DNA from: Eubacterium sp.
GTDB lineage: Bacteria; Bacillota; Clostridia; Oscillospirales; Acutalibacteraceae
DNA length: 13,939 nt
Assembly (NCBI GenBank): GCA_017543725.1
Contig: JAFYFO010000376.1
Span: 1 to 13,939 of the forward strand
Direction of reading: 5' to 3'
The stretch's first letter is position 1, and each line of letters opens with the position of its first letter. Both the position numbers and the translations under genes were made by a program. The notes beneath the pieces are model-generated. The model had not been told where the DNA came from and did no database searches. It saw only the letters and a list, made by a program, of their open reading frames with translations. Shown piece by piece: positions 7,253-13,939 of the stretch.

Positions 7253-7595
7253 AAATAAAGTTGATGAACTAATGAAAAGAAAATATAAGTTTGAATTGAT
7301 AGAGGATACAGATGAGGGCGGATTTGCTGTTTCATACCCCGATTTACAGGGCTGTGTATCCTTCGGTGAAACCGTAGAAGAAGCAATTGCAAACGGTGAA
7401 GATGCAAGAAGAGAGTGGACTTGGGCAATGGTTGAAGACGGTAAAACGGTTCCCGAGCCCTTTGATGCAGAGGAGTATTCAGGTCAGTTCAGATTGCGAA
7501 TGCCTAAATCGCTTCACAAACATCTTGCAGAACGCTCCAAAAAAGAAGGAATCAGTATGAATCAGTACTGTATTTATATTCTCTCTCAGGCATAA
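7233..7595 (+). CDS. hicB: HicB family antitoxin
   Basis: The 120-residue antitoxin has two parts. Residues about 18-72 form the HicB partial RNase-H-like domain that covers the toxin active site (DEGGFAVSYPDLQGC, then the GETVEEAIANGEDA helix). Residues about 84-120 (FRLRMPKSLHKHLAER, then EGISMNQYCIYIL) are a ribbon-helix-helix DNA-binding domain that should bind the operator at the hicA promoter. The ATG at 7233 is preferred because AGGGGGAG (7221-7228) lies 4 nt upstream. An in-frame TTG at 7218 would add five residues and lies before that site. The gene overlaps the end of hicA, so the two are translationally coupled. It ends about 135 nt before a strong terminator. Confidence 0.92.
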   Translation: MTTKEIENKVDELMKRKYKFELIEDTDEGGFAVSYPDLQGCVSFGETVEEAIANGEDARREWTWAMVEDGKTVPEPFDAEEYSGQFRLRMPKSLHKHLAERSKKEGISMNQYCIYILSQA

Positions 7596-7624
7596 GAAAA
7601 CCACGGATTTTCCGTGAAACAGAC

Positions 7625-7710
7625 TATAGACAATGGGCAAAACCTTGCTTGTTTCGCGCGTCGGCGTTCTCGACGCTCCGCGCGTGCAGCACCCATTTGA
7701 AATATCTATA
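7625..7710 (+). ncRNA. Candidate structured RNA element with nested stems (unknown family)
   Basis: The outer arms are TATAGA (7625-7630) with TCTATA (7705-7710), then AATGGG (7632-7637) with CCCATT (7692-7697). Inside are a short GCAA/TTGC hairpin (7637-7648) and a strong GC hairpin: CGCGCG (7655-7660) with CGCGCG (7679-7684), continuing through a small internal loop into GGCGT/ACGCT around a 5-nt loop. Together they can fold as a three-way junction, directly followed by a terminator. The GC content is out of place in its AT-rich surroundings. I do not recognise a known family. It could be a small RNA, the 3' UTR of hicAB, or a non-coding palindromic repeat. The pairing is visible; transcription and strand are inferred. 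Confidence 0.4.
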
Positions 7711-7712
7711 TT

Positions 7713-7748
7713 AAAATTCCCGAGAACATCGAAGTCTCGGGAATTTTT
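7713..7748 (+). terminator. Strong intrinsic terminator downstream of hicAB
   Basis: A perfect 13-bp stem (7713-7725 with 7735-7747) has a 9-nt loop and ends in TTTTT. It closes hicAB and/or the structured element just upstream. The A tract on the 5' arm means it could also work on the opposite strand. Confidence 0.85.
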
Positions 7749-7820
7749 GCGCTTTTAACGATAGTATTCCATATGCGAATATAATTTTTTCTTTGATTTA
7801 AGACTGTTATCCGTTTTGCA

Positions 7821-7853
7821 TTTTATTGAAAAATGGGTCTGTTTTTGCGTTTT
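7821..7853 (+). repeat. Direct repeat, copy 2 (duplicated terminator) upstream of GH30
   Basis: This 33-nt stretch matches 6836-6867 except for one added A. Upstream, CCGTTTT (7811-7817) also matches the 5' arm of the first terminator, separated here by a short insertion, so a longer-looped hairpin (7809-7817 with 7830-7838) can still form before a T-rich tail. It may terminate read-through into the GH30 operon. Confidence 0.7.
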
Positions 7854-7865
7854 TTCATAATTCTA

Positions 7866-7894
7866 TTGCTATTAAATATTTAATAAGTTATATT
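7866..7894 (+). promoter_or_regulatory. Candidate promoter of the GH30-transporter-anSME operon with 14-bp palindrome
   Basis: TTGCTA (7866-7871) and TATATT (7889-7894) are spaced by 17 bp, 35 bp before the GH30 start. Between them lies a perfect 14-bp palindrome ATTAAATATTTAAT (7871-7884). It shares TTAAATATTT with the region upstream of the kinase operon (1072-1081), so a common regulator is possible. The surrounding AT-richness makes this tentative. Confidence 0.4.
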
Positions 7895-7929
7895 AATATT
7901 AAATATGTCACAATGGTGAGAATTTTGAA

Positions 7930-9261
7930 ATGGATATAAGAATTAATCCCGATATTGAATACCAGACCTTTGAGGGAATCGGCGCAAGCGGCGCATGGTG
8001 GGCTCAGGAGGTTGGCTCCTGGGATTGCCGTGATGAAATATCCGCACTTCTTTTCAGCAAGGAAAAGGGGATAGGACTCCGAACATACCGCTATAATCTC
8101 GGCGGCGGCTCAAAGGAATCGGGCAGGGGTGATATTGAAAATCCGCTCAGGCGCGCTGAGTGTTTTGAAAATGAAAAAGGCGAATATGATTTTTCAAAAG
8201 ATGCAAACGCCGTTTATATGATGAAGCAGGCGGTTAAAGACGGCGCCGACGAGGTTATATTCTTCGTTAATTCGCCGATTGAGCGCCTGACAAAGAATCA
8301 TAAAGCCCACTGCGATAAGGGATTTCCGTTTAAAGAAAACCTTGATGAAAATAACTATTGTGATTTTGCAAAATATGTTCTCGATGTCAGCGAGCATTTT
8401 ATAAACGAAGGGCTTCCTATTAAATATATTTCCCCGATAAACGAACCTTTCTGGAAATGGACAGGGGGTCAGGAGGGCTGCCATTACCGCCCGAAAAGCG
8501 CAGGGAAAGTTATGAAGGTTTTCGCCGATGAAATGAATAAAAGAGAGGCTTTCAAAGGCGTTAAACTTTCGGGAGTTGAAAACGGCGATATAAGGTGGTT
8601 CAATAAATCATACACAAGAAATCTTTTAAAATACGATAGCGTTAAAAACAGAATTGACGGCGTTGATATTCATTCATATTTTCTGACTCCCGTCAGACTG
8701 CCGATTATCAGCAACAGAATATCATATCTTAAACGCTTCAGAAAATGGCTTGATAAAAAATATCCAAACACAGATGTTAAAATGAGCGAATGGACCCATA
8801 TGCAGGGCGGAAGGGATAAAACCATTGATTCCGCGCTTGTTATGGCGAGGGTTATGTTTGAGGATATAACAATCCTTGATGTAACCTCGTGGCAGCACTG
8901 GATTGCGGTTTCCGAGGTTGATTACTGCGACGGACTTATCTATATAAACCTCAGCGATAAATCCTACGAGATGACTAAAAGATACTATGCAACGGGCAAT
9001 TTTTCGAAATATATTCCCTTCGGCGCAAAGCGCATTGAAGCGAGTTGCGACGATAGCGAACTTCTGCTTATTGCATTTAAAAAGGATGAAAAAATCATTC
9101 TGATTATTATAAACGAAACCGAAAACGAAAAAGAAATAACGCTTCCTATGGGCGGCATTATGGCTGTAACAGATAAAACAAATGATTTGAAGGAATACGA
9201 TATTTCAAAGAGGGCGGCTATTGCGCCAAAATCCGTTAACACGATTGTGATGGGAGAATGA
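7930..9261 (+). CDS. GH30 glycosidase, endo-/exo-beta-1,6-galactanase-like, cytoplasmic
   Basis: The 443-residue product is a family 30 glycoside hydrolase: a TIM barrel followed by a beta-sandwich side domain (last ~80 residues, including the LLLIAFKKDEKIILIIINE strands). Typical motifs are FEGIGASGAWW (14-24), RYNLGGGS (54-61), NSPIERL, and YISPINEPFW with acid/base E172. QEGC follows, and MSEWTHM supplies the nucleophile E287. NEP followed by QEGC, and SEWTH, are features I associate with the beta-1,6-galactanase group, which attacks arabinogalactan side chains. There is no signal peptide, so it should work on imported oligosaccharides rather than polymers. The start ATG follows GGTGAG (7915-7920). 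The next gene begins 1 nt after the stop. Another GH30 specificity (beta-glucosidase, fucosidase, xylanase types) is less likely but not excluded by sequence alone. Confidence 0.85.
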   Translation: MDIRINPDIEYQTFEGIGASGAWWAQEVGSWDCRDEISALLFSKEKGIGLRTYRYNLGGGSKESGRGDIENPLRRAECFENEKGEYDFSKDANAVYMMKQAVKDGADEVIFFVNSPIERLTKNHKAHCDKGFPFKENLDENNYCDFAKYVLDVSEHFINEGLPIKYISPINEPFWKWTGGQEGCHYRPKSAGKVMKVFADEMNKREAFKGVKLSGVENGDIRWFNKSYTRNLLKYDSVKNRIDGVDIHSYFLTPVRLPIISNRISYLKRFRKWLDKKYPNTDVKMSEWTHMQGGRDKTIDSALVMARVMFEDITILDVTSWQHWIAVSEVDYCDGLIYINLSDKSYEMTKRYYATGNFSKYIPFGAKRIEASCDDSELLLIAFKKDEKIILIIINETENEKEITLPMGGIMAVTDKTNDLKEYDISKRAAIAPKSVNTIVMGE

Positions 9262-9262
9262 T

Positions 9263-11500
9263 ATGGAAAAAATAAAGAAACTCCTCGGCGATTTCAGAAA
9301 ATACTGGTTAAAACCGCCCAAAGGGCGCTATATGAGTTTCAAGGAAATTGCTTCTCTTTCCGTTGGCGGAATAGGGCACAGATTGGTTGTTTACTGCATT
9401 AATCAGATGATTCTCAGCGTTGGAAATGTTTTAATCGGAAACACCATCGGTATTGCTCCGAGGGCGATGTATGCAATATATATCATAAGCGTTCTTTCCG
9501 GATTTCCGCTGACGGCGCTCAGAGCAAAAATGATTGATAACACCCGCTCTATGAAGGGAAAATACCGTCCATATATAATCTCTATGGGTATTCCGACAGC
9601 GGCTATCGGCGTTTTGTTTATCATAACTCCATATGAGCATATGAGCCTTTTTTGGAAGTGCGCAGCCGTTCTGGCTTATAATATCGGATTTCAGTTTTTC
9701 TCGAATTTCTATAACGATTCCTTTGACAGCCTGATTAATGTTCTTTCTCCGAACAGCATTGAAAGAAGCGATGTTCTTTCAATAAAATCAATTGTTGAAA
9801 ACCTTTCACCTTCAATTGTAACAATTCTTTTGCCGATAGTTGCAAAGTGGATAACAGGGGAAGAAACGCTCTACGATATCAAGATATACAGAATTCTTTT
9901 CCCGCCGCTGATAGTTTTCGGCTTTTTGCTTTCGCTTCTTGCCTATGTCAACACAAGTGAAAAGATTGTTCAGGCGAAAACACATGTTATCCAGATGAAG
10001 TTTTCAGACGCGTTTCGTGCGATTGCGAAAAACAAGTATTTCTGGATTATTTCGCTTGCGGGCTGGCTCGGATTTCTTGAAAGTTCGTTCAATAATATAA
10101 TCGGCTGGATGTATAGTTATCAGAAAGCCTGCACTCCGGGTCAGTATGCAATTGTTACGGCGATTGCGGGCAACGCCGCTTTCTGGCCTAATGTTGTTGC
10201 GCCGTTTTTCATCCGAAAATTCGGGAAAAAGAAAATTCTTGTTTTCACAAATGTGATGAACATCTTTTTTATAATGCTTATGCTTCCCGTTGTTAAGATG
10301 ACGGGCGACCCGAAAGTTATCTGGATGTTCCTTGTTTTCATATTTATAAATAATTTCACAACGGCACTCGGTCATCTTTTAAATCCGAGTATTCAGGCTG
10401 ATATAAGGGATTATCAGCAGTATGTAACGGGCGAGAGAATAGACGGAATGTTTGCCGCCGTCGGCTTGATTGGAAATGCAATAACCCTTGCAACGAGTTC
10501 GGTTTTGCCGACTATTTATGAAAAAGCGGGACTTAATAAAACGGTTGCGATTTCCCTCGGATACGACGGAAGCAATGTTTACGATGTTTTATATAACAGC
10601 GAATATTTCGTTAAAATATGCAGCGTTCTCATTATCGCTTCGGTTGTCGGAGCAACGATGAATGTTATTCCGTTTTTCTTCTATGATTTAACCGAAACAG
10701 ACCAGCGGGGAATGGTGCGCGTTCTTAAAATCCGCGCTCTGTTTGAGGACTGGGGAAACGGAGTCCTTGAAGATAATAAACTTATTGAAACATATGAAAT
10801 AATAAAAGAGGCAAAGGAATATGAAAACAAGCCTCTTTCCGTCCCCGAAAAGAAAGCAGGCAAAGAGGAAAAGAAGAAAATTCTTGAAGAAAATGAAAAA
10901 ATAAGAATTGCAAGCCGTGTTACGGAAGAACTTCTTAAATATAACACGGAGCAGGGAGCAGCCGAAATCAGGATTGCAAAAAGTATTGTTGCAGCAGGCT
11001 TAAACGGATTTCAGAGCATTGAAATTCCCGATAAAAAAACTGCAAAGGCAATGCCGAAGTCAACCGAGTCCGAAAAGGAAATAAGGCGAAACACCCTTAT
11101 GCGAATCGAGAGTTATAAAACTTCCGAAAAGGCAATTAAAAAATATTTCCCAAACGGAATTGAGGAATTTGATTCAAAGATTTTCGATGAACTTTTCACC
11201 GCCGAATATGAAAACGAAGTTGCAATAAACGAGGCTCTCAAGGCTCTCAAAGCGGCAAAAGAATCAAAGCGCAAGGAGGATATCGCCGAAATAAAACAGG
11301 CGGTTAAAGCATATCAGAAAGAGCGCTCGCAAATTGCGGCAAAAATAAAGAAAGCAACTGATGAAAACTCAATCTATTACCGCGCCGCAAAACCCTATCT
11401 CGATGCCGTTAAACTTCTGAATCAGGCTGAAAACTATACTCATCTTGACGAGATTGAAGGTCTTTATCAGAGTGCGCTTGCAAGGGCTGAAAATGTTTAA
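9263..11500 (+). CDS. GPH-family sugar transporter with long charged C-terminal extension
   Basis: The 745-residue protein starts with a membrane domain (about 1-473, roughly 12 helices) of the glycoside-pentoside-hexuronide:cation symporter type. The cytoplasmic loop NTRSMKGKYRPYI (93-105) is the counterpart of the family's D-x-T-x(n)-G-R-x-R-P-[WY] motif, and NDSFDSLINVLSP also fits. Usual members are about 450-500 residues. Here about 272 more residues (474-745) follow, rich in K, E and A, probably helical/coiled-coil and cytoplasmic. They lack recognisable EIIA phosphorylation-site motifs of the kind fused to LacS. The ATG is 1 nt after the GH30 stop, with GGGAGAA just upstream, and its own stop overlaps the anSME start, so all three genes are co-translated. 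It most likely imports the GH30 substrate. The role of the extension is unknown. Confidence 0.85.
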   Translation: MEKIKKLLGDFRKYWLKPPKGRYMSFKEIASLSVGGIGHRLVVYCINQMILSVGNVLIGNTIGIAPRAMYAIYIISVLSGFPLTALRAKMIDNTRSMKGKYRPYIISMGIPTAAIGVLFIITPYEHMSLFWKCAAVLAYNIGFQFFSNFYNDSFDSLINVLSPNSIERSDVLSIKSIVENLSPSIVTILLPIVAKWITGEETLYDIKIYRILFPPLIVFGFLLSLLAYVNTSEKIVQAKTHVIQMKFSDAFRAIAKNKYFWIISLAGWLGFLESSFNNIIGWMYSYQKACTPGQYAIVTAIAGNAAFWPNVVAPFFIRKFGKKKILVFTNVMNIFFIMLMLPVVKMTGDPKVIWMFLVFIFINNFTTALGHLLNPSIQADIRDYQQYVTGERIDGMFAAVGLIGNAITLATSSVLPTIYEKAGLNKTVAISLGYDGSNVYDVLYNSEYFVKICSVLIIASVVGATMNVIPFFFYDLTETDQRGMVRVLKIRALFEDWGNGVLEDNKLIETYEIIKEAKEYENKPLSVPEKKAGKEEKKKILEENEKIRIASRVTEELLKYNTEQGAAEIRIAKSIVAAGLNGFQSIEIPDKKTAKAMPKSTESEKEIRRNTLMRIESYKTSEKAIKKYFPNGIEEFDSKIFDELFTAEYENEVAINEALKALKAAKESKRKEDIAEIKQAVKAYQKERSQIAAKIKKATDENSIYYRAAKPYLDAVKLLNQAENYTHLDEIEGLYQSALARAENV

Positions 11501-12560
11501 TGTTAATCTTTTAATCAAACCTGCCTCAAGTTTATGCAATCTTGAGTGCGAATATTGTTTTTACAGCGATATAAGCCGCCGCCGAAAGAATTATTCTTTC
11601 GGCTTTATGAGCGTTGAAACTTTTGAGCAGATTATCAAAAAGGCGATTGATTTCACCGATAATCAGTTAACTGTTGCGTTTCAGGGCGGTGAGCCGACTT
11701 TGGTCGGGCTTGATTTTTATAAAAGTGTTGTTGAACTTGAAAAGAAGCATAATAAAAAAGGGCTCATAATTAAAAATTCCCTTCAGACAAACGGCGTTGG
11801 TCTTGATGAAGAATGGGCTGATTTTTTCAGAAAAAATGATTTTCTGATAGGAATATCGCTCGACGGCATACGGGAAACGCATAATCAGAACAGATGCAAT
11901 TCTTTCAACGAAGTTTTCAAAACAATAAATCTCTTCAAAGAGAAGGGCGTTTTGTTTAATATTCTGAGCGTTGTTAATGAAAGAACTGCAAAAAAAGCGC
12001 AGGAAATTTATTCGTTTTATTCTGAAAACTTGCTTGATTATATTCAGTTCATTCCCTGCATTTCTCCTGCTGGAAGTGAAAAAGAATTGCTAAGCGCCGA
12101 GGCATACGGAAAGTTTATGACGGATATTTTCAATCGCTGGTATGAGGATTTCAGCAGCGGAAAAGAAGTTCATATCAATTTTATTGACGACTGTTTTCAG
12201 ATGCTTATGGGCTATCCTCCGCTTTCCTGCGGAACAAGCGGCGTTTGCTCCTATCAGTTTGTTATAGAAGCAGACGGCGGAGTTTATCCCTGCGATTTTT
12301 ATGTTCTTGATGAATACAAACTCGGCAATCTAAAAAATAATTCTTTTGAAACAATCAATAAAAAAAGAAGCGAAATTCGCTTCATTGAAGAATCGTATTC
12401 GCTGAATATTAAATGCAAAAACTGCAAATATTTCAAACTCTGCCGAGGCGGATGCAAAAGATACCGCAATCCTGACGGACTCAATGTTTTATGCAGCGGA
12501 TATATCAAATTTTTTGATGAATGTCTGCCGATTCTTATTGATATAATTAAAAGCATTTAA
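11493..12560 (+). CDS. Anaerobic sulfatase-maturating enzyme (radical SAM/SPASM, anSME)
   Basis: The 355-residue enzyme should convert an active-site Cys or Ser of a sulfatase to formylglycine. The radical SAM motif CNLECEYC gives C15, C19 and C22, followed by FQGGEPTL and SLDG. The SPASM region holds C246, C252 and C267 followed by D268, then CKNC (C308, C311), C317, C321 and C334, which can bind two auxiliary 4Fe-4S clusters. From memory, the Clostridium perfringens anSME uses C15/C19/C22 and an equivalent Cys-Asp pair with Asp as catalytic base, and the spacing fits with a constant 9-residue offset. The ATG at 11493 overlaps the transporter stop by 8 nt and has AAGGG 6 nt upstream. An in-frame start at 11445 would lie deep inside the transporter gene. 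No sulfatase is encoded in the window. Another SPASM peptide modifier is a less likely alternative. Confidence 0.88.
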   Translation: MFNVNLLIKPASSLCNLECEYCFYSDISRRRKNYSFGFMSVETFEQIIKKAIDFTDNQLTVAFQGGEPTLVGLDFYKSVVELEKKHNKKGLIIKNSLQTNGVGLDEEWADFFRKNDFLIGISLDGIRETHNQNRCNSFNEVFKTINLFKEKGVLFNILSVVNERTAKKAQEIYSFYSENLLDYIQFIPCISPAGSEKELLSAEAYGKFMTDIFNRWYEDFSSGKEVHINFIDDCFQMLMGYPPLSCGTSGVCSYQFVIEADGGVYPCDFYVLDEYKLGNLKNNSFETINKKRSEIRFIEESYSLNIKCKNCKYFKLCRGGCKRYRNPDGLNVLCSGYIKFFDECLPILIDIIKSI

Positions 12561-12594
12561 AAAACTGCTCTTTCGTTTTGAAAGAGCAGTTTTT
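12560..12594. terminator. Bidirectional intrinsic terminator between convergent genes
   Basis: A perfect 15-bp stem (12560-12574 with 12580-12594) with loop GTTTT has an A tract on one arm and a T tract on the other. It can end transcription of the anSME operon on the plus strand and of the convergent surface-protein gene on the minus strand. Confidence 0.92.
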
Positions 12595-12596
12595 CT

Positions 12597-13939
12597 TTAA
12601 ATTGATTGATGGGAAACATCCGTGTATATTGTTTTTATTTCGCCCGAGGGGGATTGATAAATGAGATAGCCTCTGTATGCAATGTTTCCGCTGAGTGAAG
12701 TAACTGAAATGGTGAATTGATTTGCGCCGATGCTTTTTGTTGATTTCGCCCTGATAACGGAATATGCGCTTGTTGAGCCGACATTATCAATTGTGAGATT
12801 GTATTCATCAAGAGGAGCAGTTTTTTCTTTTCCGATAAGAAGTCCGTATTCAAGAACACTGCTGTTTTTATCAATAACGGTCTGTCCGTTGAAAATCGCT
12901 CTTGTTTTATCAGCCGAGGTAACAATAAGCGCGTCGTTTTGCTTGATGTTGATAGCGGGAAGACTGAAATTGAAACTATCCCACTCGGCTTTTGTCAGCG
13001 CTTTGATGGTTGCCGTTTCGATTGCATAAAATCCCATATCACTGCCGATATAATAGGGTCGGTAGTTGATGTTTTTTCCGTCCTTTATCAGTTCAGCCCA
13101 TCCGTATGCGTTTTCGTCCGAAACATTGATTTTTGTGTTATACATAACGGTTTGCGAATAAATCGTGTTTCCGTTTGTATCTGTAACGGTAACGGCGCAG
13201 TCCTTTGTGCTGTCGGGAACATATTTTGCTTTGATAGTTGTGTCCCTCGTTATTTCAATCGTTCCTTCAACTTTTTCACCGCCGATATAATACCCGTCAA
13301 ATGTGTAGTACGGAATCGCCGGAGCGCTCGGAAGAGTGAATTGTGAATCATCAACATAATCAAGAAGTTGAACCGCTTTGTTCGGGTTTTCTGCGCCGTA
13401 TTCGCGGAGAATCAGAACTTCATAATTGCTATCCGTTTTTGAAACGGCATAGATTTTAACATTTCCCAGAACCTTTGTTGAATATTTTTCTCCGAAGCCC
13501 TGATACTGCTTTGTTCTGATAGCAGTGCTTGAAACATATTCCATATACCACGCTGTCAGGTCGTTTTCAGCGGTTAAAACAGCGGTTGAATTATATGTTG
13601 CTTTGAATTTGTTTGAATCGGCTGTAGGGATATTCTTTCCCGTTCCGTTGAATCCTATTTCGGCATTTCCCTGAGCAAGTTCAACATCATACATTCTGAT
13701 ATGCTCATTGAGAGTGCTTAAAAGATAATCGGAAACCGAATCAACGGTTGTCTGGTCAAGTCCGCTGTCGTCAATTGTTCTGACGGTTATTTTCTCTCCG
13801 CTGCCGTCGGTGAAATAAACATTATCGCCGACAAGTGCAAATGAAAGCGTTTCAAGAATTGTGCCAAGTTCGCCGTCATCAAAATCATATGCGTCCAAAT
13901 CGAGTTTTTCAGCGGTTTCAACAAGGGATTGATATGCCG
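12597..13939 (-). CDS. Probable surface protein with B-repeat, N-terminus cut by window edge
   Basis: The frame is open from the right edge (first whole codon at 13937) to the TAA at 12597, giving the last 446 residues of a larger protein. A TTG at 13898 is not the true start, because 13 more codons upstream are open and no Shine-Dalgarno precedes it. I do not recognise the N-terminal part. At 13340-13221 lies an InlB/Listeria-Bacteroides-type B-repeat (YTFDGYYIGGEKV, ITRDTTIKAKY). A beta-rich stretch (GFYAIETATIKAL) follows, and then an Ig-like C-terminal region (EYGLLIGKEK, YRGYLIYQSPSGEIKTIY), a pattern I associate with exported proteins of clostridia. No LPxTG, dockerin or transmembrane anchor is visible at the C-terminus, so any anchor or signal peptide would be upstream. 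It is convergent with the sugar operon, and no functional link is visible. Confidence 0.75.
   Translation of the reverse strand, partial: AYQSLVETAEKLDLDAYDFDDGELGTILETLSFALVGDNVYFTDGSGEKITVRTIDDSGLDQTTVDSVSDYLLSTLNEHIRMYDVELAQGNAEIGFNGTGKNIPTADSNKFKATYNSTAVLTAENDLTAWYMEYVSSTAIRTKQYQGFGEKYSTKVLGNVKIYAVSKTDSNYEVLILREYGAENPNKAVQLLDYVDDSQFTLPSAPAIPYYTFDGYYIGGEKVEGTIEITRDTTIKAKYVPDSTKDCAVTVTDTNGNTIYSQTVMYNTKINVSDENAYGWAELIKDGKNINYRPYYIGSDMGFYAIETATIKALTKAEWDSFNFSLPAINIKQNDALIVTSADKTRAIFNGQTVIDKNSSVLEYGLLIGKEKTAPLDEYNLTIDNVGSTSAYSVIRAKSTKSIGANQFTISVTSLSGNIAYRGYLIYQSPSGEIKTIYTDVSHQSI

Larger units (their letters stand above)
7596..7929. other. 334-nt gene-free stretch between hicB and GH30
   Basis: No convincing coding sequence lies here. 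In order it holds a small hairpin CACGG/CCGTG (7602-7616), a GC-rich nested inverted-repeat element (7625-7710), a strong intrinsic terminator (7713-7748), an AT-rich stretch with a CATATG-centred inverted repeat near 7767-7781, the second copy of the terminator repeat (7821-7853), and a candidate GH30 promoter (7866-7894). Confidence 0.8.

Noticed and set aside
7655..7684. The CGCGCG hairpin as an intrinsic terminator
   Set aside because: No T tract follows it; the real terminator is the 13-bp hairpin at 7713-7748.
6836..7853. Insertion sequence or CRISPR array around the repeated terminator sequence
   Set aside because: Only two copies exist, there is no transposase or cas gene, and no terminal inverted repeats bound the interval.
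11445..11492. Upstream start of the anSME inside the transporter gene
   Set aside because: The extra 16 residues lie wholly in transporter coding sequence and precede the conserved MFNVNLLIKPASSLCN start of the family.
9263..11500. A frameshifted fusion of two separate genes explaining the long transporter
   Set aside because: The frame is continuous, codon use is even across the junction near 10680, and no internal ribosome binding site with a start is evident at the domain boundary.
12730..13346. Plus-strand open frames of 99 and 135 codons opposite the surface protein
   Set aside because: They overlap each other in different frames, show no family motifs and have no ribosome binding sites; the minus-strand frame is continuous and has a B-repeat.
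13896..13898. TTG as the start of the right-edge surface protein
   Set aside because: The frame stays open to the window edge and there is no ribosome binding site, so this is an internal leucine codon of a truncated gene.

Overview
The window looks like chromosomal DNA from a strictly anaerobic, low-GC Firmicute, probably a gut member of the Clostridia. The signs are AT-rich sequence with strong AGGAGG-type ribosome binding sites, an A-type flavoprotein and a free-standing rubredoxin (anaerobe O2/NO defence), an anaerobic sulfatase-maturating radical SAM enzyme, and a surface protein with an InlB/Listeria-Bacteroides-type B-repeat. The genus cannot be fixed from the sequence alone.

Layout. 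(1) 2-1012, minus strand: an FprA-type flavodiiron protein cut by the left edge, divergent from what follows. (2) 1138-6815, plus strand: a likely operon of a NahK-like anomeric sugar kinase, a LacZ-type GH2 beta-galactosidase, a 12-helix MFS permease (4-nt overlap with the galactosidase) and a 52-residue rubredoxin, ending in a clear terminator. A perfect 8-bp GC hairpin lies between the kinase and galactosidase genes. (3) 6868-7810: a more AT-rich hicA-hicB toxin-antitoxin cassette with a consensus promoter, followed by a 334-nt non-coding stretch holding a GC-rich nested inverted-repeat element and a strong terminator. Near-identical terminator sequences flank this whole block, so it looks inserted or duplicated. 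(4) 7930-12560, plus strand: a second tight operon of a cytoplasmic GH30 glycosidase (beta-1,6-galactanase-like), a GPH-family sugar transporter with an unusual ~270-residue charged C-terminal extension, and an anSME whose start overlaps the transporter stop. (5) 12560-12594: a bidirectional terminator. (6) 12597-13939, minus strand: the C-terminal part of a probable surface protein, cut by the right edge.

Working model (inference): the two sugar operons form a dispersed utilisation locus. Galactoside oligosaccharides, possibly partly sulfated, enter through the MFS and GPH permeases. They are cut inside the cell by the GH30 and GH2 enzymes, and a released hexose or N-acetylhexosamine is phosphorylated at C1 by the kinase. 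The anSME implies a partner sulfatase encoded elsewhere, since none is in the window. The flavoprotein and rubredoxin are a plausible redox pair but have no obvious link to sugar use. The less ordinary parts are the transporter extension, the transporter-anSME coupling, and the structured non-coding element beside hicAB.
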